Of a DNA stretch of 25,536 bases, positions 17,762 through 24,108 are shown in pieces; positions within the stretch are counted from its first letter, which is position 1; every line of letters begins with the position of its first letter. The stretch is from contig JAFSSG010000031.1 of the NCBI GenBank assembly GCA_017451145.1, positions 1 to 25,536 of the forward strand, written 5' to 3'. The position numbers were made by a program, and so were the translations under genes. The notes beneath the pieces are model-generated. The model was not told the DNA's origin. It was given only the letters and a program-made list of their open reading frames with translations, and did not search any database. This DNA is from Clostridia bacterium (lineage in GTDB: Bacteria > Bacillota_A > Clostridia > UBA1381).

Positions 17762-18319
17762 ATGGAAAAGTATGTACCGGTAGTGGTAATCAAGGAACTT
17801 GCAGAGGTTGACAAAATACTTCCTGCATTAAAGAAAAACGGCATCAACTGTGCGGAAATAACCTTCCGTACGGCATGTGCAAAGGACGCTATTAAAATAG
17901 CGGCAGAAAAATATACCGATATGCTGATTGGTGCAGGTACTATTATAAATGAGGAGCAGTGCCGTGATGCAATAGACGTAGGAGCAAAATTCATTGTTTC
18001 ACCGGGACTTTCAGAGAGTGTCGCAAAGGTATGCAAAGAGAAGGATATCCCGTATTATCCGGGTTGCGTAACACCAACTGAGATTATGAAGGCATTAGAG
18101 CTTGGAATTACAACCGTTAAGTTTTTCCCTGCAAATGTCTATGGCGGATTAAAGGCATTAAAAGCACTTTCTGCACCTTTCCCGCAGGTTAAGTTTATAC
18201 CAACGGGCGGAGTTGACAGAAGTAATATAGATGAATTTTTAGCATTTGATAAAATAGCGGCAATAGGCGGAAGTTTCTTTGTAAAAGAAGCTTTGGAAAA
18301 GGAGGAGCAAAATGGCTAA
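17762..18319 (+). CDS. eda: 2-dehydro-3-deoxyphosphogluconate aldolase
   Basis: This class I aldolase splits KDPG into pyruvate and glyceraldehyde-3-phosphate (Entner-Doudoroff and hexuronate routes); many homologues also act on 4-hydroxy-2-oxoglutarate. The protein is 185 residues. The general acid-base glutamate lies in CAEITFRT, the phosphate loop includes GAGTI and PTGGV, and the Schiff-base lysine is in TVKFFPA (Lys120). I chose ATG 17762 because GAGGG (17750-17754) is 7 bases upstream; the ATG at 17756 is only 1 base from that site. It overlaps kdgK by 8 bases. Confidence 0.95.
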   Translation: MEKYVPVVVIKELAEVDKILPALKKNGINCAEITFRTACAKDAIKIAAEKYTDMLIGAGTIINEEQCRDAIDVGAKFIVSPGLSESVAKVCKEKDIPYYPGCVTPTEIMKALELGITTVKFFPANVYGGLKALKALSAPFPQVKFIPTGGVDRSNIDEFLAFDKIAAIGGSFFVKEALEKEEQNG

Positions 18320-19343
18320 GATTATAACTATGGGAGAAATAATGTTAAGACTTTCAACTCCCAATAACGAAAAAATAATTCAGGCAGACGAATTTGACAT
18401 CAATTACGGCGGTGGCGAGGCAAATGTTGCTGTATCTTTGGCGAATTACGGTCACGATGCGGAGTTTGTCACAAAAGTTCCAAATAACCCGATAGGTATG
18501 GCGGCAATCGCTGCACTCAGAAAGTACGGCGTTGAAACAAAAAATATAGCAAAGGGCGGAGAAAGGCTCGGAGTTTATTTTTTGGAAACAGGTTCTGCTA
18601 TGCGTCCGTCAAGCGTAATTTATGACAGAGCACATTCTGCTATTTCTGAGGCGGAAATATCCGATTTCGATTTTGATAAGATTTTTGAAGACGCAGATTG
18701 GTTTCATTTTACCGGCATAACTCCTGCCGTATCAGATAAAGCGGCAGAGCTTACAGAAGCAGCATTAAAAGCTGCTAAAAAACACGGAGTTAAGGTAAGC
18801 TGTGACTTGAATTTCAGAAAGAAATTATGGACAAGCGAAAAGGCTCAAAGGGTTATGACAAACCTTATGCAGTATGTTGATATTTGTATCGGAAATGAAG
18901 AGGACGCGGAAAAAGTGCTCGGATTCAAGCCGGGAAATACCGACGTAACAAGCGGAGAATTAGAACTTGCGGGTTATAAGAGTATATTCGAGCAAATGGT
19001 AGCAAAATTCGATTTTGAATATGTTATAAGCTCACTCAGAGTAAGTCATTCCGCTTCCGATAACGGCTGGTCGGCATGTATCTACTCCAGGGACACCAAA
19101 GAATTCTATCATTCAAGAGAATACAGAATTACCCCTATCGTTGACAGAGTAGGTGGCGGCGACAGCTTTGCAGGTGGCGTTATCTGTGGATTTGTTGACG
19201 GTAAAGATTTTAAGTCAGCACTTGAATACGGTGTTGCAGCTTCAGCCTTAAAGCATACAATACCGGGCGATTTTAACTTGGTAACAAGAGCGGATGTTGA
19301 TAACTTAGCAGGTGGCGACGGCTCAGGCAGAGTACAAAGATAA
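18312..19343 (+). CDS. kdgK: 2-keto-3-deoxygluconate kinase (PfkB family)
   Basis: It phosphorylates 2-keto-3-deoxygluconate, supplying the substrate of Eda. The 343-residue ribokinase-fold protein has the sugar-binding GGGEANVAVSLANYG (33-47), CDLNFRKKLW near 164-173, and the C-terminal PfkB signature DRVGGGDSFAGG with catalytic Asp284. SALKHTIPGDFN near 311-322 is typical of KDG kinases. Start ATG 18312 lies in the end of eda, after AAGGAGG. The pair lets the cell use KDG from pectin or hexuronates; the upstream uxa/uxu or kdu steps and the transporter are not in the window. Confidence 0.92.
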   Translation: MAKIITMGEIMLRLSTPNNEKIIQADEFDINYGGGEANVAVSLANYGHDAEFVTKVPNNPIGMAAIAALRKYGVETKNIAKGGERLGVYFLETGSAMRPSSVIYDRAHSAISEAEISDFDFDKIFEDADWFHFTGITPAVSDKAAELTEAALKAAKKHGVKVSCDLNFRKKLWTSEKAQRVMTNLMQYVDICIGNEEDAEKVLGFKPGNTDVTSGELELAGYKSIFEQMVAKFDFEYVISSLRVSHSASDNGWSACIYSRDTKEFYHSREYRITPIVDRVGGGDSFAGGVICGFVDGKDFKSALEYGVAASALKHTIPGDFNLVTRADVDNLAGGDGSGRVQR

Positions 19344-19345
19344 CA

Positions 19346-19375
19346 AAAAATGCACTTCGCAAGAAGTGCATTTTT
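19346..19375. terminator. Bidirectional terminator between kdgK and the zinc-ribbon gene
   Basis: A 13-bp stem (19346-19358 with 19363-19375), core TGCACTTC/GAAGTGCA, is closed by a GCAA tetraloop, with A and T tracts outside. It serves both convergent genes. Confidence 0.88.
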
Positions 19376-19380
19376 AAATT

Positions 19381-19830
19381 TTATTCCTCCGATGCTACAT
19401 CAACAGTAGCATCTTCATCTTCAACGTCGTCAGGCTCGGTATCGTCTGTGATAAGCTTTGCTCCGCATTTTGAACAATATTCGCTCGACTTGTCATTTTG
19501 CTGACCGCATTCGGGGCAGGGAGCGGTGCTCTTAAGAGCGGCAATCTGTGCCTTCAAATCTTCTACCTCTGCTTTAAAACGGTCAATCTCAATTAAATCT
19601 TCGCCGATAACACCGTCAAATTCTTCGCCGTTTTTGTAACGCTCATAAATAGTTTCACCGATTTTTGCGTAAAGCTTGTTGACTTTGGATTCCGCCTCGC
19701 CTTTAGCAAAATTCAGTTTTGTAATATCCACTGCATTTGTGGTTTTATCAAGAGCAATCTTCGCAATTTTTCCGGCGCCTTCTTTAGCCTGAAACAATTT
19801 ACCTTTTAAATCGTCAAAAAAAGTACTCAT
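19381..19830 (-). CDS. Coiled-coil protein with C-terminal zinc ribbon, unknown function
   Basis: The protein has 149 residues. Residues 1-45 form a basic amphipathic stretch, and 46-100 are helical with heptad-like spacing (EIDRFKAEVEDLKAQIAALK), probably a coiled coil. A four-cysteine zinc ribbon follows: C105-PE-C108 and C119-SK-C122. The tail 129-149 is strongly acidic. There is no signal peptide or membrane segment, so it is cytosolic. Many Firmicutes encode similar short zinc-ribbon proteins with no assigned role. It has its own promoter and an AGGAG site, and is transcribed divergently from the DUF1294-polymerase pair. Protein-coding status is clear; function is not known. Confidence 0.85.
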   Translation of the reverse strand: MSTFFDDLKGKLFQAKEGAGKIAKIALDKTTNAVDITKLNFAKGEAESKVNKLYAKIGETIYERYKNGEEFDGVIGEDLIEIDRFKAEVEDLKAQIAALKSTAPCPECGQQNDKSSEYCSKCGAKLITDDTEPDDVEDEDATVDVASEE

Positions 19831-19861
19831 AAAATCACTACTCCTTCACATATTTTACTAT

Positions 19862-19890
19862 ATTATACCATATAATATTCGGGTATGCAA
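19862..19890 (-). promoter_or_regulatory. Promoter of the zinc-ribbon gene
   Basis: Minus strand: -35 TTGCAT (19885-19890), 17-bp spacer, -10 TATAAT (19862-19867), about 31 bases before the start codon. Confidence 0.8.
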
Positions 19891-19894
19891 TATT

Positions 19895-19904
19895 GGTACG
19901 TACC
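19895..19904. promoter_or_regulatory. Perfect 10-bp palindrome between divergent promoters
   Basis: GGTACGTACC lies 4 bases upstream of the zinc-ribbon gene -35 box and 23 bases upstream of the DUF1294 -35 box. It is the most GC-rich spot in an AT-rich gap. It may be an operator for an unknown regulator; it does not match the GAAC-N4-GTTC LexA form. Confidence 0.35.
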
Positions 19905-19927
19905 TTTTAACAAAAATTTAATATATA

Positions 19928-19956
19928 TTGACAATAAAGTGAAGTCCTACTATAAT
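19928..19956 (+). promoter_or_regulatory. Promoter of the DUF1294-polymerase pair
   Basis: -35 TTGACA (19928-19933), 17-bp spacer, -10 TATAAT (19951-19956). The leader to ATG 19985 is only about 22 bases and includes CAGGACGG as ribosome site. Confidence 0.88.
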
Positions 19957-19984
19957 TTTAATAGTATATCAGGACGGTTTTTGT

Positions 19985-20242
19985 ATGGAAATTTTAGTTA
20001 TTTGGAATGTAATAGTTTTTGCATTGTATGGAATCGATAAACATAATGCAATACATAAAAAATGGCGTATAAGCGAAAGAAAATTGCTTTTAATGGCATT
20101 TTTTATGGGTGGAGCAGGTGCATTTTTAGGTATGCAGTTTTTCAGGCATAAAACAAAGCATTTAAAGTTTACGGTGGGCGTACCTCTTATGATGCTTTTA
20201 AATCTTGGAGCTGTATATCTTTTAGGAAGGGTAAACGTATGA
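19985..20242 (+). CDS. Small DUF1294-family membrane protein
   Basis: The protein has 85 residues. A first membrane segment spans about 2-16, followed by a basic stretch, a second at about 33-52 (LLLMAFFMGGAGAFLGM), the family hallmark FFRHKTKHLKF, and a third at about 67-81. The spacing W-R-I-S-E...GGAGAFLG..FRHKT..LKF..G matches DUF1294, whose function is unknown. Its end overlaps the start of the Y-family polymerase by 4 bases (ATGA), so the two are translationally coupled from one promoter. Confidence 0.88.
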   Translation: MEILVIWNVIVFALYGIDKHNAIHKKWRISERKLLLMAFFMGGAGAFLGMQFFRHKTKHLKFTVGVPLMMLLNLGAVYLLGRVNV

Positions 20243-21435
20243 AAGACCGAATAATTTTGCATAGTGACTGCAATAACTTTTTTGCATCTGTTGAGTGTGC
20301 CCAAAATCCGCTTTTGTGGGACGTGCCACTTGCGGTTGCGGGCGATCCGGAAAAACGGCGGGGAATAATACTTGCCAAAAATGAAATTGCGAAAAAATAC
20401 GGCGTAAAAACGGCGGAGCCTATATGGGAATCGCTGAAAAAATGCCCTGATTTAGTGCTTGTTCCTCCAAGATATAAGCTTTACGAGGAATATTCCGAAA
20501 AAATCAATAAAATATACTCAGACTTTACAGACCTTGTCGAAAAATTCAGCATTGATGAAAGTTGGCTTGACGTAACGGGTAGTACTAAACTTTTCGGAAA
20601 CGGCGAAAAAATCGCAGATACTATAAGGGAACGCGTGAAAAAAGAGCTGGGAATCACCGTGTCTGTCGGCGTTTCATTTAATAAAATCTTTGCGAAAATG
20701 GGCAGTGATTATAAAAAACCTGACGCAACAACTGTTATTTCGAGGGAAAACTATAAAAAAATAATTTATCCGTTGCCTGTTTCCGATATGATTTTTATCG
20801 GTAAAAGTGCGTATAAGAGACTTTATAATGCGAATATCCGAACTATCGGCGATTTGGCAAATGCGGATGACACATTTATCGAAAAACTGCTCGGAAAAAC
20901 AGGACTTCTGCTTTTGGAATACGCACGTGGCGAGGATAATTCGCCTGTTATGAGCATCGACTATGAAAGGGAAGCAAAATCAATAGGGAGGGGACGAACA
21001 TTTTCAAGAAACCTTGTAGGTCGTGAGGATGTCCGAAAAGGACTTTCGGTGCTTTGCGAGTATGTTGCGGCAAAAATGCGTGAAAAAAATATAAAATGTA
21101 CCGTTGTAACCGTGCATATAAAGGATGCAGAGCTTAAAACTATTTCACGGCAAAAACATTTGGACAAGCCGACATATCTGGCAAAAGAGCTTTTAGAAGT
21201 GGCGGAAATGCTTGTAGCATCAAATTGGAGTATGAAAAAGCCGATAAGAATGCTGACGGTAACGGGGAGCGGTTTTGTAAGCAGTGATGTTGGCGGACAA
21301 ATCAGCCTGTTTGAAGACACCGACACAAAAAAAGAGGAAAGCTTGGAACTTGCAATCGATAAAATCCGCAAAACTTATGGAAAAAACAGCATAAAAAAAG
21401 CAAATATCATAAATAACGACTTGGGAATAGAATAA
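20239..21435 (+). CDS. dinB: Y-family DNA polymerase (DNA polymerase IV type)
   Basis: This is an error-prone translesion polymerase. In the 398-residue protein the palm motif is LHSDCNNFFASVE with metal ligand Asp10, and the second motif SIDESWLDVTGS supplies Asp106 and Glu107. Phe15 is the probable steric gate. SVGVSFNKIFAKMGSDYKKP follows at about 142-161, then the HhH region with TIGDLA (202-207), then the little finger from about 245. QISLF at 354-358 fits the beta-clamp binding motif. The common DMDAFFASVE reads DCNNFFASVE here. Homologous roles (DinB, UmuC-like, UvrX) cannot be fully separated by sequence. It starts inside the DUF1294 gene end. Confidence 0.93.
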   Translation: MKDRIILHSDCNNFFASVECAQNPLLWDVPLAVAGDPEKRRGIILAKNEIAKKYGVKTAEPIWESLKKCPDLVLVPPRYKLYEEYSEKINKIYSDFTDLVEKFSIDESWLDVTGSTKLFGNGEKIADTIRERVKKELGITVSVGVSFNKIFAKMGSDYKKPDATTVISRENYKKIIYPLPVSDMIFIGKSAYKRLYNANIRTIGDLANADDTFIEKLLGKTGLLLLEYARGEDNSPVMSIDYEREAKSIGRGRTFSRNLVGREDVRKGLSVLCEYVAAKMREKNIKCTVVTVHIKDAELKTISRQKHLDKPTYLAKELLEVAEMLVASNWSMKKPIRMLTVTGSGFVSSDVGGQISLFEDTDTKKEESLELAIDKIRKTYGKNSIKKANIINNDLGIE

Positions 21436-21461
21436 AAAAAGCGTCAAAAAGACGCTTTTTT
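21436..21461. terminator. Bidirectional terminator after the Y-family polymerase gene
   Basis: A 10-bp stem AAAAAGCGTC/GACGCTTTTT (21436-21445 with 21451-21460) has an AAAAA loop. It begins immediately after the stop and can also end the leftward transcript of the 78-residue gene. Confidence 0.88.
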
Positions 21462-21488
21462 ACGATTTGGAGAATTTGTTTTAATAAA

Positions 21489-21725
21489 TCAATAATCAAT
21501 ATTCGTGACATCGTCCCAAATGTCATTCAAAGCAAGACCATTAAAGAATGGTTTACTAAATGCTTCGTCTATGCTTTTGATAGTAACGCAATCATCACCA
21601 TACCACATTTCAAACCTTTCTTTGGAAATTGGGTCAATACCACAAGAATGTCCATTGTAATCAAATGTAATATGTCCGACAAGACTGTTCAAGTGCCATT
21701 TTAAATCTATTAAAGACTTTATCAT
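21489..21725 (-). CDS. Hypothetical 78-residue protein
   Basis: An acidic soluble protein with no signal peptide or membrane segment and one cysteine. Distinctive parts are GHITFDYNGHSCGIDP (17-32), FEMWYGDD and the tail ALNDIWDDVTNIDY. I do not recognise a named family. AAGGAG lies upstream, but the spacing to ATG 21723-21725 is about 14 bases, longer than usual; no better in-frame start is seen. It is 41 bases downstream of the EcsC-like gene, with no promoter found between, so it is probably the last gene of that transcript. Confidence 0.7.
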   Translation of the reverse strand: MIKSLIDLKWHLNSLVGHITFDYNGHSCGIDPISKERFEMWYGDDCVTIKSIDEAFSKPFFNGLALNDIWDDVTNIDY

Positions 21726-21766
21726 AAAATATCACTATTCTCCTTCATCAATAGTCGGTTAATTTT

Positions 21767-22702
21767 CTATATTGTTTCGGAATATTCAGTATCAATAATA
21801 ATGTTTTCTTCATTGATTTCCTTATGATTTGGATTACTTAATATTGTATCCTGCAAGGAAGCCTTCAACTTTTCACAGCAAGGTTTAAATGTGGCGTATG
21901 TAATTCCGCCGCCAATAACTCCGCCAACAACGGGTATTGCCTTTTTGAAGAAACCTGCAAAAATTTCTTTTGTTATTTTAGTATTAAACCATTCTCTTGA
22001 TATGCGTTTTACAACAGGGTAAATTGCACCTTTTGTAAGAGCTGTCTTCATAAGCTTTTTTTCCACCCCACTCGCAAGGGCTTTTGCCATTGCTTTTATC
22101 GCATTATTTGCACCGGCTACTCCGTACATAACACCTAAGCATACGATAAGAATATTAAGCGTTTCCGAATCAAAGTTTTCGCCTTTTATTTCTGTGTTTA
22201 TTTCGGGAAAACCATATAAATACATCATTTTTTGGGCAGCCCTTAACATATATCCGTAATATTGAATTATATCTGCAGGAATTGTTGCAGCCATTGCTGC
22301 ACCGCCAGGGGCACCGAGTGCAAAAGAAATGCTTGTTACACAGTTTCTTTCAAATTTTATAACTTCATCAGCAATAGAATTGACTTCTTCGATAGAAATA
22401 CCGGCATTTGATGGAGTTGATGATATCGCTTTTTCGATGGTCTCATTTGGATATTTTTTCATAAATTCTTTAGAAAGAAATTCGTTTCTGCTGATGCTGA
22501 CTCCGGGGGTTTTTAGGCTTAGGACGATTATGTCCTCTATATCAACCTTTCCGTCCCCTGTTATATCAAGTTTGGAAGTAACAGTGTCTTTTGATTTAGC
22601 AACAATATCTTTTGTTTTGTCGGATATATTTGATGCAATATTGTCTGCTTTCCCTGCGAGATTTTCTAATCCTTCGTTAATTTTTTTCTTGTCAAATTTC
22701 AT
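21767..22702 (-). CDS. EcsC-like protein with an N-terminal EF-hand/dockerin-like loop
   Basis: The protein has 311 residues. Residues 1-45 are lysine-rich and helical (GLENLAGKADNIASNISDKT). Residues 46-57, DITGDGKVDIED, form a canonical calcium-binding loop, with side chains D46, T48, D50, D54 and D57 at positions 1, 3, 5, 9 and 12, as in a single dockerin repeat. From about 65 the protein resembles the EcsC family (PF12787): ALGAPGGAAMAATIPADI at 128-145, the YLYGFPE region, and a C-terminal glycine-rich hydrophobic stretch KAIPVVGGVIGGGITYATF (254-272). The family function is unknown. No signal peptide is visible. AAAGGAG precedes ATG 22700-22702. The EcsC assignment is from recalled motif patterns, so moderate. 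Confidence 0.75.
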   Translation of the reverse strand: MKFDKKKINEGLENLAGKADNIASNISDKTKDIVAKSKDTVTSKLDITGDGKVDIEDIIVLSLKTPGVSISRNEFLSKEFMKKYPNETIEKAISSTPSNAGISIEEVNSIADEVIKFERNCVTSISFALGAPGGAAMAATIPADIIQYYGYMLRAAQKMMYLYGFPEINTEIKGENFDSETLNILIVCLGVMYGVAGANNAIKAMAKALASGVEKKLMKTALTKGAIYPVVKRISREWFNTKITKEIFAGFFKKAIPVVGGVIGGGITYATFKPCCEKLKASLQDTILSNPNHKEINEENIIIDTEYSETI

Positions 22703-22715
22703 AATAAAAACTCCT

Positions 22716-22883
22716 TTAATTCTTTTTGTTTGTGAGATTGCCTATTGTCAGATAAATTGGATTTATATTATATTTTCTCTTCATAAGGTAACGGATTAGT
22801 ATCCATATAAACCATATGCCGCCTGTAAATACAATCAAAATTAAATCCAGCAGCAATCCCCAAAAACTTCGATTTTTATTCAT
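22716..22883 (-). CDS. Small single-pass membrane protein, 55 residues
   Basis: ATG 22881-22883 is preceded by AAGAGGTG (ribosome site), and TAA 22716-22718 abuts the AAAGGAG of the EcsC-like gene. The peptide starts MNKNRSFWGLLLDLILIVFT, then GGIWFIWILIRYLMKRK, one hydrophobic span at about 7-32, and ends in a polar tail (YNINPIYLTIGNLTNKKN). Basic residues after the span suggest the C-terminus lies inside. The tight spacing to the next gene, ribosome site and coherent hydrophobic profile support a real gene. Function is unknown. Confidence 0.75.
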   Translation of the reverse strand: MNKNRSFWGLLLDLILIVFTGGIWFIWILIRYLMKRKYNINPIYLTIGNLTNKKN

Positions 22884-22958
22884 TCACAACACCTCTTAAA
22901 ATATAATTGGACTTTTGTTCATAATAGTCGTTGCAAATTTTGCGAACCAAAAGTTCTT

Positions 22959-23477
22959 TTAAAAATACAGTAACTTTTTTGTTTTATTTGTAACGATAAC
23001 CGCAAGAGATAGCTTTAATAAGTCTGGTATAATAAACGGAACAACGCATATTAAAACAGCAGACACAAAGCTAATCGTTCCCTTGTAGATAAAAAACCAT
23101 ATTGTGCCGAAAAGATAGCATACAAAAAGCCCTAAAACAAGCGAAATAATGGAAATTTTAAGCGATTTACCGAAAATACGTTCAAAAATCATATAAATTA
23201 TGCCCGTCAATAAAAATCCTAAAAGATAACCGCCCGTAAGACCGAAGAGCTGTGAAAAACCGCCGGAGAATCCGGAAAAAACGGGCAGTCCTATTCCGCC
23301 CAAAAACAGATATATGAAAATCGATGCCGTGCCCTTTTTCCCGCCCAAAAACAAAAGTGCAAAAAATATGCCGAAGGTCTGCATTGTAAAGGGAACGACA
23401 GACGGTATTGTAAGCCAAGCACATACAGCAATTATTATGCTCGTGATCGATATGTAACTGATTGATTTTACGCTCAT
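22959..23477 (-). CDS. bioY: Biotin transporter substrate-binding subunit (ECF type)
   Basis: BioY is the membrane S-component that binds biotin and works with the shared EcfA1/EcfA2/EcfT module, not found in the window. The 172-residue protein has about six hydrophobic segments and the family patterns VPFTMQTFGIFFALLFLGGKKG (near 28-49), GLPVFSGFSGG and GLTGGYLLGF. ATG 23475-23477 overlaps the thiN stop by 4 bases (ATGA). A solitary BioY may also act without the energising module in some bacteria. No biotin synthesis gene is near, consistent with uptake. Confidence 0.93.
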   Translation of the reverse strand: MSVKSISYISITSIIIAVCAWLTIPSVVPFTMQTFGIFFALLFLGGKKGTASIFIYLFLGGIGLPVFSGFSGGFSQLFGLTGGYLLGFLLTGIIYMIFERIFGKSLKISIISLVLGLFVCYLFGTIWFFIYKGTISFVSAVLICVVPFIIPDLLKLSLAVIVTNKTKKLLYF

Positions 23478-24100
23478 TTTTTTTCACCCATTTTTGACAT
23501 GACCACAGCTAAGACTCCGTCTCCTACGGAAACTGTTATGCTGTCAACCCATTCGTTGCTTATGCCAAGCGTTGACATATTTGTTAAAACAGCATTTTTT
23601 AGCGTATATTTCCCGCCGGAAATGCTGACATTTTCACATTTATCGGTTAATGAGATGAGCGATATTGAAAAGCCGTCTTTTTTCGGAATGGAGATTTGGG
23701 AATTTGAAAAAACATAAATCTCGTTTTCGGTATCGAATATTTTAACAAAAACCTTAGCCTTTGCGGCAAACGCTGCTGTTTGTAAATTTCCTAAAAGATG
23801 GTCAAGCCGTCCGCCTAATCCGCAGAAAATATGAATTTCGGAAAAACCGTTATCCACCGCATATTTTACTGCCGCCATTGTATCTGTTTCGTCCTTTTCA
23901 CAGGGCAGAGTTATCGTCTTTATTCCGCTCGGCAACTCGCCTGAAAGTGAGTCGAAATCCCCGATAATAAGGTCTGGGGTTATTCCGCTCATCGTTGCAT
24001 ATTCATAGCCCTTGTCACAGGCTATTATAAAGTCTGCACTATTTATGCTGTCCGGCGGTGTAAATTCTCCGCCCGAAATTATCGCACATATTTTTTTCAT
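23474..24100 (-). CDS. thiN: Thiamine pyrophosphokinase
   Basis: It makes thiamine diphosphate from thiamine and ATP, allowing use of imported or salvaged thiamine. The 208-residue protein has the catalytic motifs GDFDS (47-51), KDETDT (69-74) and GGRLDH (96-101), followed by the thiamine-binding C-terminal beta domain. AGGAG is 6 bases before ATG 24098-24100, and the gene begins 8 bases after the rlmD stop. The usual neighbours in Bacillota are rpe and rsgA; here it is between an rRNA methyltransferase and bioY. No TPP riboswitch is seen. Confidence 0.95.
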   Translation of the reverse strand: MKKICAIISGGEFTPPDSINSADFIIACDKGYEYATMSGITPDLIIGDFDSLSGELPSGIKTITLPCEKDETDTMAAVKYAVDNGFSEIHIFCGLGGRLDHLLGNLQTAAFAAKAKVFVKIFDTENEIYVFSNSQISIPKKDGFSISLISLTDKCENVSISGGKYTLKNAVLTNMSTLGISNEWVDSITVSVGDGVLAVVMSKMGEKK

Positions 24101-24108
24101 AATTTCTC

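Noticed and set aside
19831..19984. LexA (SOS) operator for the Y-family polymerase
   Set aside because: No GAAC-N4-GTTC type site is found in the gap; GGTACGTACC does not fit.
22329..22799. 156-codon plus-strand frame opposite the EcsC-like gene
   Set aside because: It is antisense to a gene with clear motifs and a ribosome site, has no promoter or ribosome site, and reads as low-complexity serine/phenylalanine-rich sequence.
21489..22883. Genomic island or prophage remnant around the unknown genes
   Set aside because: No integrase, transposase, tRNA junction or flanking repeats; base composition looks like the neighbours.
22884..22958. Separate promoter or terminator between bioY and the 55-residue gene
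   Set aside because: A TATATT is present but without a fitting -35 box, and the short inverted repeat lacks a following T-run on the transcribed strand.
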